Shown here: piece after piece, positions 1 through 10,761 of the stretch
Layout: each line of letters begins with the position of its first letter
Position numbering within the stretch: the first letter of the stretch is position 1
Assembly (NCBI GenBank): GCA_031253995.1
Contig: JAIRVG010000063.1
Location: 48,211-112,210, forward strand
DNA length: 64,000 nucleotides
Direction: 5' to 3'
Source: Paucimonas sp.
Lineage (GTDB): Bacteria; Pseudomonadota; Gammaproteobacteria; Pseudomonadales; Pseudomonadaceae
The notes under the pieces: model-generated
The model's database searches: none
What the model was told of the DNA's origin: nothing
What the model saw: only the letters and a program-made list of their open reading frames with translations
Program-made: the position numbers and the translations under genes

Positions 1-222
1 GGCGGGCAGCTGGAACAGCGCCAGGTGCTCCACGGCGACGGCATAGGTCACCAGGCCCACGCCCTTGGTCAGCAAGCCGAACGTCGTGGACAGCACCCCG
101 GCACTCAGGCTGTTGACCGTGTCGGCCACGCGGTAGTTACGCGTGCCACGCCAGCGGTCGGCCAGCAGCTCCACCGCGATCAGTACGAAGAAAAACGGCA
201 CGGCATACAGGATGAAGTCCAT
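1..222 (-). CDS. Sterol desaturase / fatty acid hydroxylase family protein, N-terminal part
   Basis: The reverse strand reads an open frame from an ATG at 222 to the window edge, giving 74 residues that begin MDFILYAVPFFFVLIAVELL. The first 20 or so residues form a hydrophobic membrane segment, followed by ADRWRG and a second hydrophobic stretch. This resembles the start of bacterial sterol-desaturase family proteins, integral membrane di-iron oxygenases, but the diagnostic histidine boxes would lie beyond the edge. The family call therefore rests on recognition of the N-terminus alone. It is divergent from elbB. Confidence 0.6.
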   Translation of the reverse strand, partial: MDFILYAVPFFFVLIAVELLADRWRGTRNYRVADTVNSLSAGVLSTTFGLLTKGVGLVTYAVAVEHLALFQLPA

Positions 223-335
223 GGCAGGTCCATTTTCAGGCAATGGATCAAGATTAGGCCTACAAAGCTGTAATCCCTATGGCGACAACTGCCAAACTAG
301 ACGACATTTAGCGCCTCGAAACGGGAGTAGGAAGC

Positions 336-1001
336 ATGACTAAAAAAGTGGCTGTGATTCTTTCGGGCTGCGGCGTCTACGACGGCGCGGAAATCCACGA
401 GAGCGTGATCACCCTGCTGCGCCTCGACCAGCGTGGCGCCCAGGTGCAGTGCTTCGCGCCGAACATCGCGCAGATGCACGTGATCAACCACCTGACCGGC
501 GAGGAAATGCCCGAATCGCGCAATGTGCTGGTGGAATCGGCGCGTATCGCCCGTGGCAACGTCAAGGACCTGGGCGAGGCTGATGTCGACGATTTCGACG
601 CGCTGATCGTGCCGGGTGGCTTCGGTGCGGCGAAGAACCTGTCGAGCTTTGCCATCGATGGCCCGGGCTGCAGCGTGCACCCGGATGTCCTGGCGCTGGC
701 CGAAGCCTTCGCCGAGGCGGGCAAGCCGGTCGGCCTGATCTGCATCTCGCCGGCCCTGGCGGCGAAGATCTACGGACCGGGCGTGGTCTGCACCATCGGC
801 AACGACGCCGACACCAGCGCGGCCATCGTCAAGATGGGCGGCACCCATGAAGAGTGCGATGTGCATGACATCGTCGAGGATACCCAGCGCAAGCTGGTGA
901 GTACGCCGGCGTACATGCTGGCGCAGTCGATCAGCGAGGCAGCGGGCGGCATCTACAAGCTGGTGGACCGGGTGCTGGAGCTGACCCACGAAGGCGAATA
1001 A
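336..1001 (+). CDS. elbB: ElbB, isoprenoid biosynthesis glyoxalase (DJ-1/PfpI fold)
   Basis: 221 residues, the usual ElbB length. It starts MTKKVAVILSGCGVYDGAEIHE; the Gly-rich strand IVPGGFGAAK at about residues 91-100 and the nucleophile elbow VGLICISPALA, with Cys136, mark the DJ-1/PfpI superfamily. E. coli ElbB has weak glyoxalase activity and was linked to isoprenoid production, but its physiological substrate is not firmly established. A GGAGTAGGAAGC ribosome site precedes the ATG. The gene ends at a GC-rich hairpin shared with the convergent YaiI-family gene. Confidence 0.9.
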   Translation: MTKKVAVILSGCGVYDGAEIHESVITLLRLDQRGAQVQCFAPNIAQMHVINHLTGEEMPESRNVLVESARIARGNVKDLGEADVDDFDALIVPGGFGAAKNLSSFAIDGPGCSVHPDVLALAEAFAEAGKPVGLICISPALAAKIYGPGVVCTIGNDADTSAAIVKMGGTHEECDVHDIVEDTQRKLVSTPAYMLAQSISEAAGGIYKLVDRVLELTHEGE

Positions 1002-1011
1002 TCGACATCAC

Positions 1012-1044
1012 GGCCGCCGCCTACCCACAGGGTGTGCGGCGGCC
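1012..1044. terminator. Bidirectional hairpin between elbB and the yaiI-like gene
   Basis: GGCCGCCGC at 1012-1020 pairs perfectly with GCGGCGGCC at 1036-1044 around a 15-nt loop. It fills the 43-bp gap between two convergent stop codons. There is no long T tract, so termination strength is uncertain. Confidence 0.6.
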
Positions 1045-1509
1045 TTATGAATCGGGGAACTGCTTCACCAGCCGCGTCAGGATGCGGTCCAGCGCATTGG
1101 CAAACGCCTGCTTGTCCTTGTCCCCATAGGCCGCCTGCCCTCCCCCGACCTGCCCCTGCTCGCGCAGGTCAGTGAACAGGTTGCGCACCGCCAGCCGCTC
1201 ACCCATGTTGCGCTCGTCGAACTCGCGCCCGCGCGGGTCCAGCGCCGCCACGCCCTTCTTGACCAGGCGGTCGGCCAGCGGCACATCGCTGCAGATCACC
1301 AGCTCCCCCGGCACCGCATGCTCCACCAGGTAATCATCGGCAGCATCCGGCCCACTGGGCACGACGATCAGCTTGACGATGGCGAACGGCGGCTTGGCCT
1401 GCGGCCCACCGGCCACCATGACCACTTCGAACTGACGCTTTAGAGCGAATTTGACCACCTGGTCCCTGGCCAGCTTCGGACAGGCATCGGCGTCGATCCA
1501 GACACGCAT
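1045..1509 (-). CDS. YaiI/YqxD family protein (UPF0178)
   Basis: 154 residues from the ATG at 1509. An in-frame upstream ATG at 1524 adds only MDNSL; family members start directly with the strand MRVWIDADACP, so the shorter start is preferred. Motifs include DADACP near the N-terminus, VPSGPDAADDYLV, CSDVPLADRLVKKG and ALDPRGREFD, typical of this NYN/PIN-like family with a cluster of acidic residues. The fold suggests metal-dependent nuclease chemistry, but no cellular role is established. It is convergent with elbB. Confidence 0.88.
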   Translation of the reverse strand: MRVWIDADACPKLARDQVVKFALKRQFEVVMVAGGPQAKPPFAIVKLIVVPSGPDAADDYLVEHAVPGELVICSDVPLADRLVKKGVAALDPRGREFDERNMGERLAVRNLFTDLREQGQVGGGQAAYGDKDKQAFANALDRILTRLVKQFPDS

Positions 1510-1575
1510 GAGGGAGTTATCCACAACGACTTGAAACGGGCGGGCAGTATCGCTGCTTGCCCGCCCCGCTTCAAA

Positions 1576-3471
1576 TCAGGACGCCGCCACCCGACGGGAA
1601 GCCAGCCAGCTGCGCCCGTAGAGCACGGCGATGGCCAGCAGCGCAGCAGCCTGGGCGGACAGCGAGTAGAGGTCGGCGTGGATACCCAGCCATTCGAACT
1701 CGAAGAACGGCACCGGGTGCGTGCCGAAGATCCCGGCTTCCTGCAGCGCCTTGACGCCGTGGCCGGCGAACACCACCGACAAGGCGCACAGCAGCGCCGC
1801 GTTGATGCTGAAGAACAGCGACAGCGGCAGCTTCGCCGAGCCGCGCAGGATCACCCAGGCCAGGCCCACCAGCAGCACCAGCGCGGTACCGCCACCGGCC
1901 AGCACCGCCTGGTGACCCGCAGGCCCTGCCTGCAGCCACAGGGTTTCGTAGAACAGGATGACCTCGAACAGCTCGCGGTACACCGAGAAGAACGCCAGCA
2001 CGGCGAACCCGAAGCGACCGCCGCCGCCCACCAGGCTGCTCTTGATGTAGTCCTGCCATGCGGCGGCATGCCGGCGATCGTGCATCCACACGCCGAGCCA
2101 GAGCACCATCACGCAGGCGAACAGCGCCGTGCAGCCTTCCAGCAGCTCGCGCTGGGCACCGCCGACATCGATCACGTAGGCCGCCAGGCCCCAGGTGGCG
2201 AAGCCCGCCACCAGCGCCAGGCCCCAGCCGATATTGACGCTGCGCACCGCCGCCTGCTGGCCGGTGTTGCGCAGGAACGCGAGGATCGCCGCCAGCACCA
2301 GGATCGCCTCAAGGCCTTCGCGCAGCAGGATCAGCAGCCCGGACACGAAGCTCAGCGACCAGCTCAGGCCGTCGCCACCGAGCAGGCCGGCACACTCCTT
2401 GAGCTTGGCCTTGGCCAGGTCCAGCTTGCCTTGCACCTGCTCCAGCGGCAGGCCGTCCTGCAGCGACTGCCGGTAGGCCATCAGGGCCTTCTCGGTGTCC
2501 TTGCGCACGACGCTGTCGACATTGTCCAGGGAGCTTTCCACCAATTCGAAGCCTTCCAGGTAGGCCGCCACCGACAGGTCGTAGGCCTGCTCGTGGTCAC
2601 CGTCCCGGTAGGCCGCCAGGCTCTTGTCGAGGGTGCTGCTGGTGTAGTCGAGCAGTTGGCCCGGTCCGCGCTGGACCTGCGGCGGCTTGGCCCGCTGGGC
2701 GCGGAACACCGGCACGGCATCAGGACCCTGACTGGCTTCCACCTCGGCAGGCGTCTGGCGGGCCAGGTCGCCGAGGCTGAAGGTCTTGTCGCCGGCGGCC
2801 TTGGCCGGGTCAGCGGTGAAACTGGCGATGTAGGTGGCCAGGTCCCAGCGCTGGCGCTCGTCGAGCTGGTCGGCGAAGGACGGCATGTCGGTGCCTTCGA
2901 TGCCCAGGCCGAGGGTGTTGTAGAGGTCGTACAGGCTCAGGCGATCGAGCCGCGCGGTGTCGCGCAGGTTGGCCGGCGCCGGCTCCAGGCCGACGCCCGC
3001 AGGGCCGTCTCCGGCGCCGGCATCACCATGGCAGACCGAGCAATGTTGGGCGTACAGCGGCGCACCACGGACCGGATCGGGGGTGATCAGCGGTGCCAGG
3101 GCGACCTCATAGGCCAATGCCAGCTCGGCCCCCAGTTGCCGCGCCTGGCGACCCACGACCACGCCGTCCTGACGCGCATCGATGGCCTGGCGCAACGCCG
3201 TGATGCCCTCTTCCAGCGCTTTTCGCTGGGGCCGCTCGGGCAGGTCGGCGAGCAGGCCCTGAAGGGTGCCGACGAACTCCTGTTGTTCGCGGTATTCGGC
3301 GTCGTCGACAACCTTGCCCGACTCGACGGTCGCAGGGTAATCGGCACCGATATAGTCCAGCAGATGCAGGGCCTTTGCCGCTCCCTCGACAGGTTCGGCC
3401 AGCGCTGCGGCACTGCCAAGGGCCAGCACTGGCCACAGCAGCCAGGCGATCAAGCGGGAGGGGGAAATCAT
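1576..3471 (-). CDS. FTR1-family high-affinity iron permease fused to a cytochrome c domain
   Basis: 631 residues from the ATG at 3471 (MISPSRLIAWLLWPVLALGSAAALA, a signal peptide). A longer in-frame start at 3564 would place 31 polar residues before the signal peptide and is rejected. Domains in order: a cytochrome c module with the heme site CSVCH at residues 144-148 and a possible axial Met in TDMPSF near 196; a helical linker; then an FTR1 membrane domain with two REXXE iron-binding motifs, REGLE (384-388) and RELFE (499-503). FTR1 permeases import iron coupled to ferrous oxidation; the fused heme domain probably passes electrons in the periplasm. It stands alone on the minus strand. A weak Fur-like AT-rich stretch lies upstream near 3548-3566. 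Confidence 0.9.
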   Translation of the reverse strand: MISPSRLIAWLLWPVLALGSAAALAEPVEGAAKALHLLDYIGADYPATVESGKVVDDAEYREQQEFVGTLQGLLADLPERPQRKALEEGITALRQAIDARQDGVVVGRQARQLGAELALAYEVALAPLITPDPVRGAPLYAQHCSVCHGDAGAGDGPAGVGLEPAPANLRDTARLDRLSLYDLYNTLGLGIEGTDMPSFADQLDERQRWDLATYIASFTADPAKAAGDKTFSLGDLARQTPAEVEASQGPDAVPVFRAQRAKPPQVQRGPGQLLDYTSSTLDKSLAAYRDGDHEQAYDLSVAAYLEGFELVESSLDNVDSVVRKDTEKALMAYRQSLQDGLPLEQVQGKLDLAKAKLKECAGLLGGDGLSWSLSFVSGLLILLREGLEAILVLAAILAFLRNTGQQAAVRSVNIGWGLALVAGFATWGLAAYVIDVGGAQRELLEGCTALFACVMVLWLGVWMHDRRHAAAWQDYIKSSLVGGGGRFGFAVLAFFSVYRELFEVILFYETLWLQAGPAGHQAVLAGGGTALVLLVGLAWVILRGSAKLPLSLFFSINAALLCALSVVFAGHGVKALQEAGIFGTHPVPFFEFEWLGIHADLYSLSAQAAALLAIAVLYGRSWLASRRVAAS

Positions 3472-3796
3472 GGGACAGTCTCGGACGTCGGCGATGAGGC
3501 GAATATTGTTTACCGCCGCCCGGACAGGCTCAAGGCGAATCGTAAAAATTAGCAACAATTTCATTAATTGCCACTTTCATCACGCGGAAAAATACCGTTC
3601 GTCCAACACTTCGGGGATAATGGCACCCCTGATGGCACTCACTGGTTGTAACAACTCGGCGCGCCCGGTTCGCAGGGAAATCGCGCCTAATACGTCACGC
3701 CTTTCGATATAGCCATTCAGAATTTACGAACTGCCAATAATAACTTTTCGGACGCATCGATCCGGAAAGACACCGCCAACACTCAGGGAAGAAGTC
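3472..3796. other. Divergent intergenic region, FTR1 / envelope operon
   Basis: 325 bp without a convincing gene. It is distinctly AT-richer than its flanks around 3535-3620 and 3700-3760, as expected for two divergent promoters. GCAACAATTTCATTAATTGC near 3550-3569 has a partial inverted symmetry and matches about half of the Fur 19-mer, too weak for a firm call. The ribosome site of the next gene is AGGGAAGAAGTC. Confidence 0.5.
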
Positions 3797-5197
3797 ATGA
3801 AATCCCGCGTCCTCACGCTCGCCACGCTGTTCGTGGCCACCCAACTGACCGGCTGCGCCGTCTTCCGCAGCTACGACAACGAACTCAAGGAAACCAACCA
3901 GCACCTGAGCACCGGCAATGTCGATGCCGCCCTCGCCGTGCTCGAAAAGAACAACAAGGGCGAGGACAAGGACCTCCTCTACTGGTTCGAGAAGGGCGAG
4001 CTGCTGCGCTCCAAGGGCGACCTCGCCGGTAGCCAGAGCGCCTGGCGCGAGGCCGACGGCATGGTCTTCAAGTGGGAAGAGTCGGTCAAGCTCGACACCG
4101 CCAAGTACCTCAGCCAGTTCGGCAGCTACCTGGTCAACGACAAGGTGCGCCGCTACGAAGGCTACGACTACGAAAAAGTCATGCTGACCACGCAGATGGC
4201 CCTCAACCTGCTGGCGCAGAACGATTTCGACGGTGCCCGCACCGAGATCAAGAAGACCCACGAGCGCGAGGCGGTGATCGCCGAGCTGCGCGACAAGGAA
4301 TACCTCAAGCGCGAGGAAGAAGCCGGCAAGGAAGGGGTCAAGACCGAGTACAAGGACCTCCAGGGCTATCCGGTCGCTGCCCTCGACGCACCGGAAGTGG
4401 TCAGCCTGAAGAACAGCTACCAGAGCGCCTTCAGCCACTACCTGTCCGGCTACGTCTACGAGGCCCTCGGCGAACAGGGCCTGGCCGCACCGGGCTACCG
4501 CAAGGCTGCCGAGCTGCTGCCCAACACCCCGCTGCTGGAACAGGCACTGCTCGACCTGGACAAGAGCACCGGCAAGCGCAACGACAAGGAAAGCGACGTG
4601 CTGATCGTCGTGCAGAGCGGCCTGGCCCCTGCCCGCGACTCGATCCGCATCCCGCTGCCACTGGTGATCAGCGGCAACCTGGTCATCACCCCGCTGTCGT
4701 TCCCGATCATGCGCGAGGACACCTCCACCACGACCGTCAGCCAGATCAACCTGGACGACAAGTCGCTGAGCCTGACCGCCCTCAACAGCACTTCCGCCAT
4801 GTCCCGCCGCGCCCTGCGCGATGACATGCCGGGCATCATCCTGCGTACCACCGTGCGTGCCATCACCCGCGGCGTGGCGCAAAAGCAGATCAACGACGTC
4901 AACCCGATGGCCGGCCTGGTCATGGGCATCGCCTCGGCAGTCACCGAAGGCGCCGACACCCGCACCTGGCGCACCCTGCCCAACGAAACCCGGGTCACCC
5001 GCGTGCGCCTGAGCCAGGGCGAGCACCAGCTGAGCCTGCCGTCGGGCCTGGGTGGCAGCAAGGTCACCGTGAAGGTCGATCGCCCGTATCAGGTCGTCGC
5101 CCTGCGCGTGGTCGGCAACCAGGTCTACGCCGCCGGCCAGGCCGCCCATGTCGTCACTCCCACCGCGCCGGCCGCCGCCGTCGCCAGCCTCAAGTAA
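3797..5197 (+). CDS. COG3014-family lipoprotein
   Basis: 466 residues. It begins MKSRVLTLATLFVATQLTGC, a lipoprotein signal peptide with an LTGC lipobox and Cys20 as the lipidated residue. The first half is helical with TPR-like character (counts of long helices such as LSTGNVDAALAVLEKNNKG and AQNDFDGARTEIKKTHEREA). The second half is beta-rich (PLPLVISGNLVITPLSFPI). I recognise it as COG3014, a family of unknown function. It leads a tight four-gene envelope operon: YcfL-like gene 14 bp downstream, then two LpoB-like genes. It probably acts at the inner face of the outer membrane. Confidence 0.85.
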   Translation: MKSRVLTLATLFVATQLTGCAVFRSYDNELKETNQHLSTGNVDAALAVLEKNNKGEDKDLLYWFEKGELLRSKGDLAGSQSAWREADGMVFKWEESVKLDTAKYLSQFGSYLVNDKVRRYEGYDYEKVMLTTQMALNLLAQNDFDGARTEIKKTHEREAVIAELRDKEYLKREEEAGKEGVKTEYKDLQGYPVAALDAPEVVSLKNSYQSAFSHYLSGYVYEALGEQGLAAPGYRKAAELLPNTPLLEQALLDLDKSTGKRNDKESDVLIVVQSGLAPARDSIRIPLPLVISGNLVITPLSFPIMREDTSTTTVSQINLDDKSLSLTALNSTSAMSRRALRDDMPGIILRTTVRAITRGVAQKQINDVNPMAGLVMGIASAVTEGADTRTWRTLPNETRVTRVRLSQGEHQLSLPSGLGGSKVTVKVDRPYQVVALRVVGNQVYAAGQAAHVVTPTAPAAAVASLK

Positions 5198-5211
5198 ACG
5201 AAGGACTCGTC

Positions 5212-5583
5212 ATGCGTTTCAAACTCACCCTCGCCCTCGCCGCCGCGCTCCTGGCCGGCTGCGCCACCCCGCCGCCACCGGCTCCCGGCAGCGCCGCCAG
5301 CAAGGTGGTGGTCATGGGCAAGCTGAAGAACATCGAGACAGGCCCGATGCGGGTCGCCCGCGAGAACGGCTTCCTCACCGTCAAGGTGGCGCTGAACAAC
5401 ACCAGCGGCAGCAACAAGACCCTGCTCTACCGCTTCGCCTGGCTGGGCAACGACGGTTTCCCGGTGGCCGATGAAGAGGGCTGGAAAGCCCTGAGCCTGT
5501 ACGGTTCGCAATCCACCGTGCTGCCGGCCATTGCCCCGGTGCCGCAAGCCACCGATTTCCGTCTCGAAGTCCAGTCCCAGTAA
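5212..5583 (+). CDS. YcfL-family lipoprotein (DUF1425)
   Basis: 123 residues with a lipoprotein signal (LLAGC, lipid Cys17) followed by a short proline-rich linker. The mature part is a small beta-sandwich with LTVKVALNNTSGSNKTLLYRFAW, characteristic of YcfL. In enterobacteria ycfL is next to lpoB, the outer-membrane activator of PBP1B; that adjacency is repeated here, which supports the assignment. A GAAGGACTCGTC ribosome site lies before the ATG. Confidence 0.85.
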   Translation: MRFKLTLALAAALLAGCATPPPPAPGSAASKVVVMGKLKNIETGPMRVARENGFLTVKVALNNTSGSNKTLLYRFAWLGNDGFPVADEEGWKALSLYGSQSTVLPAIAPVPQATDFRLEVQSQ

Positions 5584-5602
5584 TTCTGTCCCGGAGTTTT
5601 CC

Positions 5603-6193
5603 ATGAAGTTCGTCCAGATTTCCCTGCTCGCCACCGTCGTTGCCCTCGCCAGCGGCTGCTCCTCCCCGTCGCCGGTCCTGGGTGGCAAGAACATCGGCTA
5701 CGGCGACACCAAGGCCGTCGAGCTGGTGACCAACGAATTCGGCTCCACCGACCTGCAGATGATCGCCGAGAGCATGACCCGCTCCCTGGCCCAGTCCGGC
5801 GTGCTGCAAGGCCGTCCGGTGGTGCAGGTGTACGACGTGAAGAACAAGACCAGCGAGTACATCGATACCCGCGAGATCACCACCTCGATCAAGACCCAGC
5901 TGATGAAGTCCGGCACCGCCCGCTTCGCCAGCGACAACAACCAGATGGACAGCCAGGTCGACCAGCTCAAGCTGCAGAACCAGAGCGGCCTGTACAAGAA
6001 GAACACCATCGCCAAGACCGGCAACATGATCGCCGCCAAGTACCGCCTGGAAGGTTCGATCAGCTCGATCGTCAAGCGCAGCAGCGACTACAAGGACGTG
6101 TTCTACAAGTTCAGCCTGCAACTGGTCGACGTCGAAAGCGGCCTGGCCGAATGGATGGACGAAAAAGAAATCCGCAAGACCACGGAGCGTTAA
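5603..6193 (+). CDS. lpoB: LpoB-like penicillin-binding-protein activator lipoprotein
   Basis: 196 residues from the ATG at 5603, which follows CCGGAGTTTTCC; an earlier in-frame start lacks a signal peptide and overlaps the previous gene. The lipobox LASGC gives lipid Cys19. The body contains the LpoB-type core: a helix with MTRSLAQSGV, strand PVVQVYDVKNKTSEYID, and YRLEGSISSIVKRSSDYKDVFYKFSLQLVDVESG. E. coli LpoB spans the periplasm and switches on the transpeptidase/transglycosylase PBP1B. P. aeruginosa uses the unrelated LpoP for that task, so the true partner here is uncertain. Confidence 0.8.
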   Translation: MKFVQISLLATVVALASGCSSPSPVLGGKNIGYGDTKAVELVTNEFGSTDLQMIAESMTRSLAQSGVLQGRPVVQVYDVKNKTSEYIDTREITTSIKTQLMKSGTARFASDNNQMDSQVDQLKLQNQSGLYKKNTIAKTGNMIAAKYRLEGSISSIVKRSSDYKDVFYKFSLQLVDVESGLAEWMDEKEIRKTTER

Positions 6194-6196
6194 GCG

Positions 6197-6943
6197 ATGC
6201 GCGCATGGATGGGAATTCTGGGCCTGGCCTGCGCCTTCGGCGTGCAGGCGGCCCCCAAGGTGGCGGTCACCGACCTGGCCTACCAGGAGCGTGTGGAGCA
6301 GTACATCCACATCGTCGCGGCGCAAAGCAATTCCTCCGCGAGCATGTACCACGCCAACAGTTCGTCCAGCTACGCCGAGTTCGAGAGCAGCGACAGCTAC
6401 ATCGAACAGACCGAGCTGCGCAAGTTCAGCGGTGACATCAAGGGCGAGATCCTCAAGTCCGGGATGTTCCAGCTGGTGCAGGGCAAGCCGTACATCACCG
6501 GTGCCAAGACCGATGTCTACGACATCATCAAGCGCATCAAGGCCGGCGACTTCAAGGGCGCCGACTACGTGCTGTTCGGTACGCTGTCGGACATCGACTT
6601 CCAGCAGGACGTCAATGCCATCGACAACACCAATGCCTACTCGGCGGTGCTGGGCCTGAGCCTGGTGGCGGACTTCAGCCTGATCAACACCCGCACCTAC
6701 GAGATCACCTCGGCGTTCACCGCCATGGGTGAGGGACAGGACACCAAGCTGGTGAAGAGCCGGGACCTGAAGATCAGCCTGAACCGGCCGCGGGTGGTGC
6801 GGGAAGTGTCGAAGGAGCTGGGGATGGATGTGGCCCGGCAGATGGCCGAGCAGCTGGGTGGCTCGGTGCCTGGGCAGGGACAGGGGCACTATGCCCCGCG
6901 GAACAACCTGCCGCCGGATGAACCGGCGCAGATCCTGCGTTAA
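6197..6943 (+). CDS. LpoB/CsgG-like periplasmic protein
   Basis: 248 residues, starting 4 bp after the lpoB-like stop and so co-translated with it. The signal peptide MRAWMGILGLACAFGVQAA ends at a normal type I site with no lipobox. The mature part repeats the LpoB/CsgG fold: KVAVTDLAYQ, FSGDIKGEILKSGMFQLVQG, YVLFGTLSDIDF, and SLVADFSLINTRTYEITSAFTAMGEG. A Ser/Asn-rich insert lies at about residues 45-65 and a flexible Gly/Gln/Pro-rich tail at the end. It looks like a diverged soluble partner of the preceding lipoprotein. Confidence 0.7.
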   Translation: MRAWMGILGLACAFGVQAAPKVAVTDLAYQERVEQYIHIVAAQSNSSASMYHANSSSSYAEFESSDSYIEQTELRKFSGDIKGEILKSGMFQLVQGKPYITGAKTDVYDIIKRIKAGDFKGADYVLFGTLSDIDFQQDVNAIDNTNAYSAVLGLSLVADFSLINTRTYEITSAFTAMGEGQDTKLVKSRDLKISLNRPRVVREVSKELGMDVARQMAEQLGGSVPGQGQGHYAPRNNLPPDEPAQILR

Positions 6944-6960
6944 GTTCGACCGCGAAAAAC

Positions 6961-6990
6961 CTATGGGAGCGAGCAAGCTCGCTCCTATAG
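6961..6990. repeat. REP-like palindrome / terminator
   Basis: CTATGGGAGCGAGC pairs with GCTCGCTCCTATAG around an AA loop; a single G-T wobble breaks the symmetry. It sits just after the lpoB-like operon and before the convergent LysE gene. Confidence 0.7.
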
Positions 6991-7011
6991 GTCAGCGTCA
7001 GCCAGAACCTT

Positions 7012-7644
7012 TCAGACCGGCGCCCGCCGGATGGTGGCCAGCAAGGTCGCCGCCCCGATGAACAAACCCGCGAACGTGCGGTTCATCCGCCGCTGCTGCT
7101 TCGGCGTGCGCAGCAGGCGCAACACCTTCGACGCCAGCCCGGTATACCCCGCCATCACCAGCAGATCCACGCTGATCATCGTCACGGTAATCGCCAGGTA
7201 CTGCGGCAGCAGCGCTTCATGGGGATTGATGAACTGCGGCAGCACCGCCAGCATGAACACCAGCGCCTTGGGGTTGCTGACGTTCACCAGGAACCCACGG
7301 AACACCAGGCTCAACGGCTTGCCGATCGGCCGTACCGCGGAATCGTCGGAAAGATCCGCCGGCAGCGCACGCCATTGCTTGACCGCCAGGTAGACGAGAT
7401 AGGCGACACCGAACCACTTGATGACCTGGAAGGCCGTCGCCGAGGCAGCCAGCACCGCGCCGACACCGGCGGCAATGATGGCGATCTGCAGGATCAGGCC
7501 CAGTTGCAGGCCCAGGGCGTTCCAGTAGCCGCGCCAGAATCCGTATTGCAGCCCGCAGGACATCGAGGCGATGGCCCCGGCGCCCGGCGACAGACTGATG
7601 ACCCAACAGGCCGCAAAAAAGGCCAACCACGTTTCCAGCGACAT
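7012..7644 (-). CDS. LysE/RhtB-family amino acid exporter
   Basis: 210 residues from the ATG at 7644 (MSLETWLAFFAACWVISLSPG); the longer in-frame start at 7674 adds ten polar residues ahead of the first membrane helix and is unlikely. About six hydrophobic helices are visible, with the LysE-family signature SPGAGAIASMSCGLQYG after helix 1 and NPKALVFMLAVLPQF before helix 4. Family members export amino acids or homoserine lactone-like compounds by proton exchange. The substrate cannot be read from the sequence. Confidence 0.88.
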   Translation of the reverse strand: MSLETWLAFFAACWVISLSPGAGAIASMSCGLQYGFWRGYWNALGLQLGLILQIAIIAAGVGAVLAASATAFQVIKWFGVAYLVYLAVKQWRALPADLSDDSAVRPIGKPLSLVFRGFLVNVSNPKALVFMLAVLPQFINPHEALLPQYLAITVTMISVDLLVMAGYTGLASKVLRLLRTPKQQRRMNRTFAGLFIGAATLLATIRRAPV

Positions 7645-7730
7645 CTCACACCTCGGCCAGGAATCTTCGTTCAAGGCCTCAACGCTAATCCGCCTGTAAA
7701 AAAATCACCACGAAATTTTTCAGGAATCGA

Positions 7731-8317
7731 TCAGGTGTCGCTGGATTTGCTCTCGCCCACCAGGGGCAACACGTCGTTGCCGCGCCAACGGCGCACGGAT
7801 TTCTGGAAGAACTGGCTGTTCGGCACCTGCACCAGCGCGCCGCCATTCTCGGGCGGCTCCACCAGGGTGGTGAACAGCAGGTTGATGGCGGTGACCCGGC
7901 CCTTGATGCCTGGCTTGTCGGTGGTGTCGACCAGCTCCACCACGTCGCCGATTCGGAATGGCCCGACGGTGAAGATCAGCACCGCGCAGAGCAGGTTGGA
8001 CAGCACGCTCCAGATGGCGAAGAAGGCCACTGCCGCCACGGCGACGAAGCCCGACAAGGCCGTCCACAGCACGGTGGCGGACACCCCGAGGCGCTCCAGC
8101 ACGAACAGCAGCGCGCTGCCCATGATCAGCCAGCGCAGGCCGCCGCGCACCGGCATCATCAGTTGCGGTGGCAACGGATAGCGCTCGCCCAGGCTGTGCA
8201 GGCTGCGCGCCACGATCCGTTGCAGGACGAACGCCACCACCAGGATCAGCAGGATCTGCAAGCCCATCCAGAAGGGTCCGATCAACTCCACCGGCAGCAT
8301 CTGTCGCAACGACTCCA

Positions 8318-8318
<1 letters not shown>
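7731..8318 (-). CDS. Small mechanosensitive channel of the MscS family
   Basis: 195 residues, shorter than E. coli MscS (286). Two N-terminal hydrophobic helices precede the pore-lining helix region ALSGFVAVAAVAFFAIWSVLSNLLC, then the MscS beta domain FRIGDVVELV. The C-terminal alpha/beta vestibule is mostly missing: the protein stops soon after VPNSQFFQKSVRRWRG. Its ATG overlaps the stop of the upstream ABC-F gene by one base (TGATG), implying translational coupling. Confidence 0.85.
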
Positions 8319-10228
<1,910 letters not shown>

Positions 10229-10278
10229 AATGGCCGCGGAGTCTACCAGCTTCGATGGCAACTGGCGCGAGTAGGACC

Positions 10279-10761
10279 ATGCACACCGACCTGTGGGATT
10301 TCGCCATCGGGCTCTATGCCCGCCCCGGCGTGGAAGCGGCCTGCCTGGAATTGCAGGCGCAGGGCGCGGATGTCTGCCTGCTGCTGTGCGCTGCCTGGTT
10401 GGAGCAACGGCGCGTGGACGTCAACGAAGCGCGTGTGGAACAGCTGCGACAGTTGGCCGGACCCTGGCAGTCGTCGGTGGTACAGCCACTGCGAGCACTA
10501 CGCCAGCAATGGCGGACGCAGGCAACGAGCGACCCGCAGCTGGCGGCGCTGCGCGAACAGGTGAAAGGACTGGAACTGGATGCCGAGCGCCTGCAACTGC
10601 AGCGCTTGCAGGTGATCTGCGATGGCTGGCCGGACGGGGGTGAAGCCCCGTCGGAAGGCTGGCTGGCCCGGCTGGCGCCGGAAGCCTCCCGCGATCACGA
10701 CGCGCTGCGGATGCTGCGCGCCGTGGCGGGAACCACTCAGGATGCCGAAGACGGCGACTGA
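10279..10761 (+). CDS. TIGR02444 family protein
   Basis: 160 residues from the ATG at 10279 (MHTDLWDFAIGLYARPGVEAACLEL), preceded by GAGTAGGACC. The family pattern LWDFAIGLYARPGV followed by CLLLCAAWLE is recognisable. It is a small, soluble, mostly helical protein of unknown function that sits beside the ABC-F gene and algP in pseudomonads. Its last 25 bp overlap the 3' end of algP on the other strand. Confidence 0.85.
   Translation: MHTDLWDFAIGLYARPGVEAACLELQAQGADVCLLLCAAWLEQRRVDVNEARVEQLRQLAGPWQSSVVQPLRALRQQWRTQATSDPQLAALREQVKGLELDAERLQLQRLQVICDGWPDGGEAPSEGWLARLAPEASRDHDALRMLRAVAGTTQDAEDGD

Noticed and set aside
25..273. Short plus-strand open frame at the left edge
   Set aside because: It is the shadow of the sterol-desaturase-like gene on the minus strand, which has a coherent membrane protein translation.
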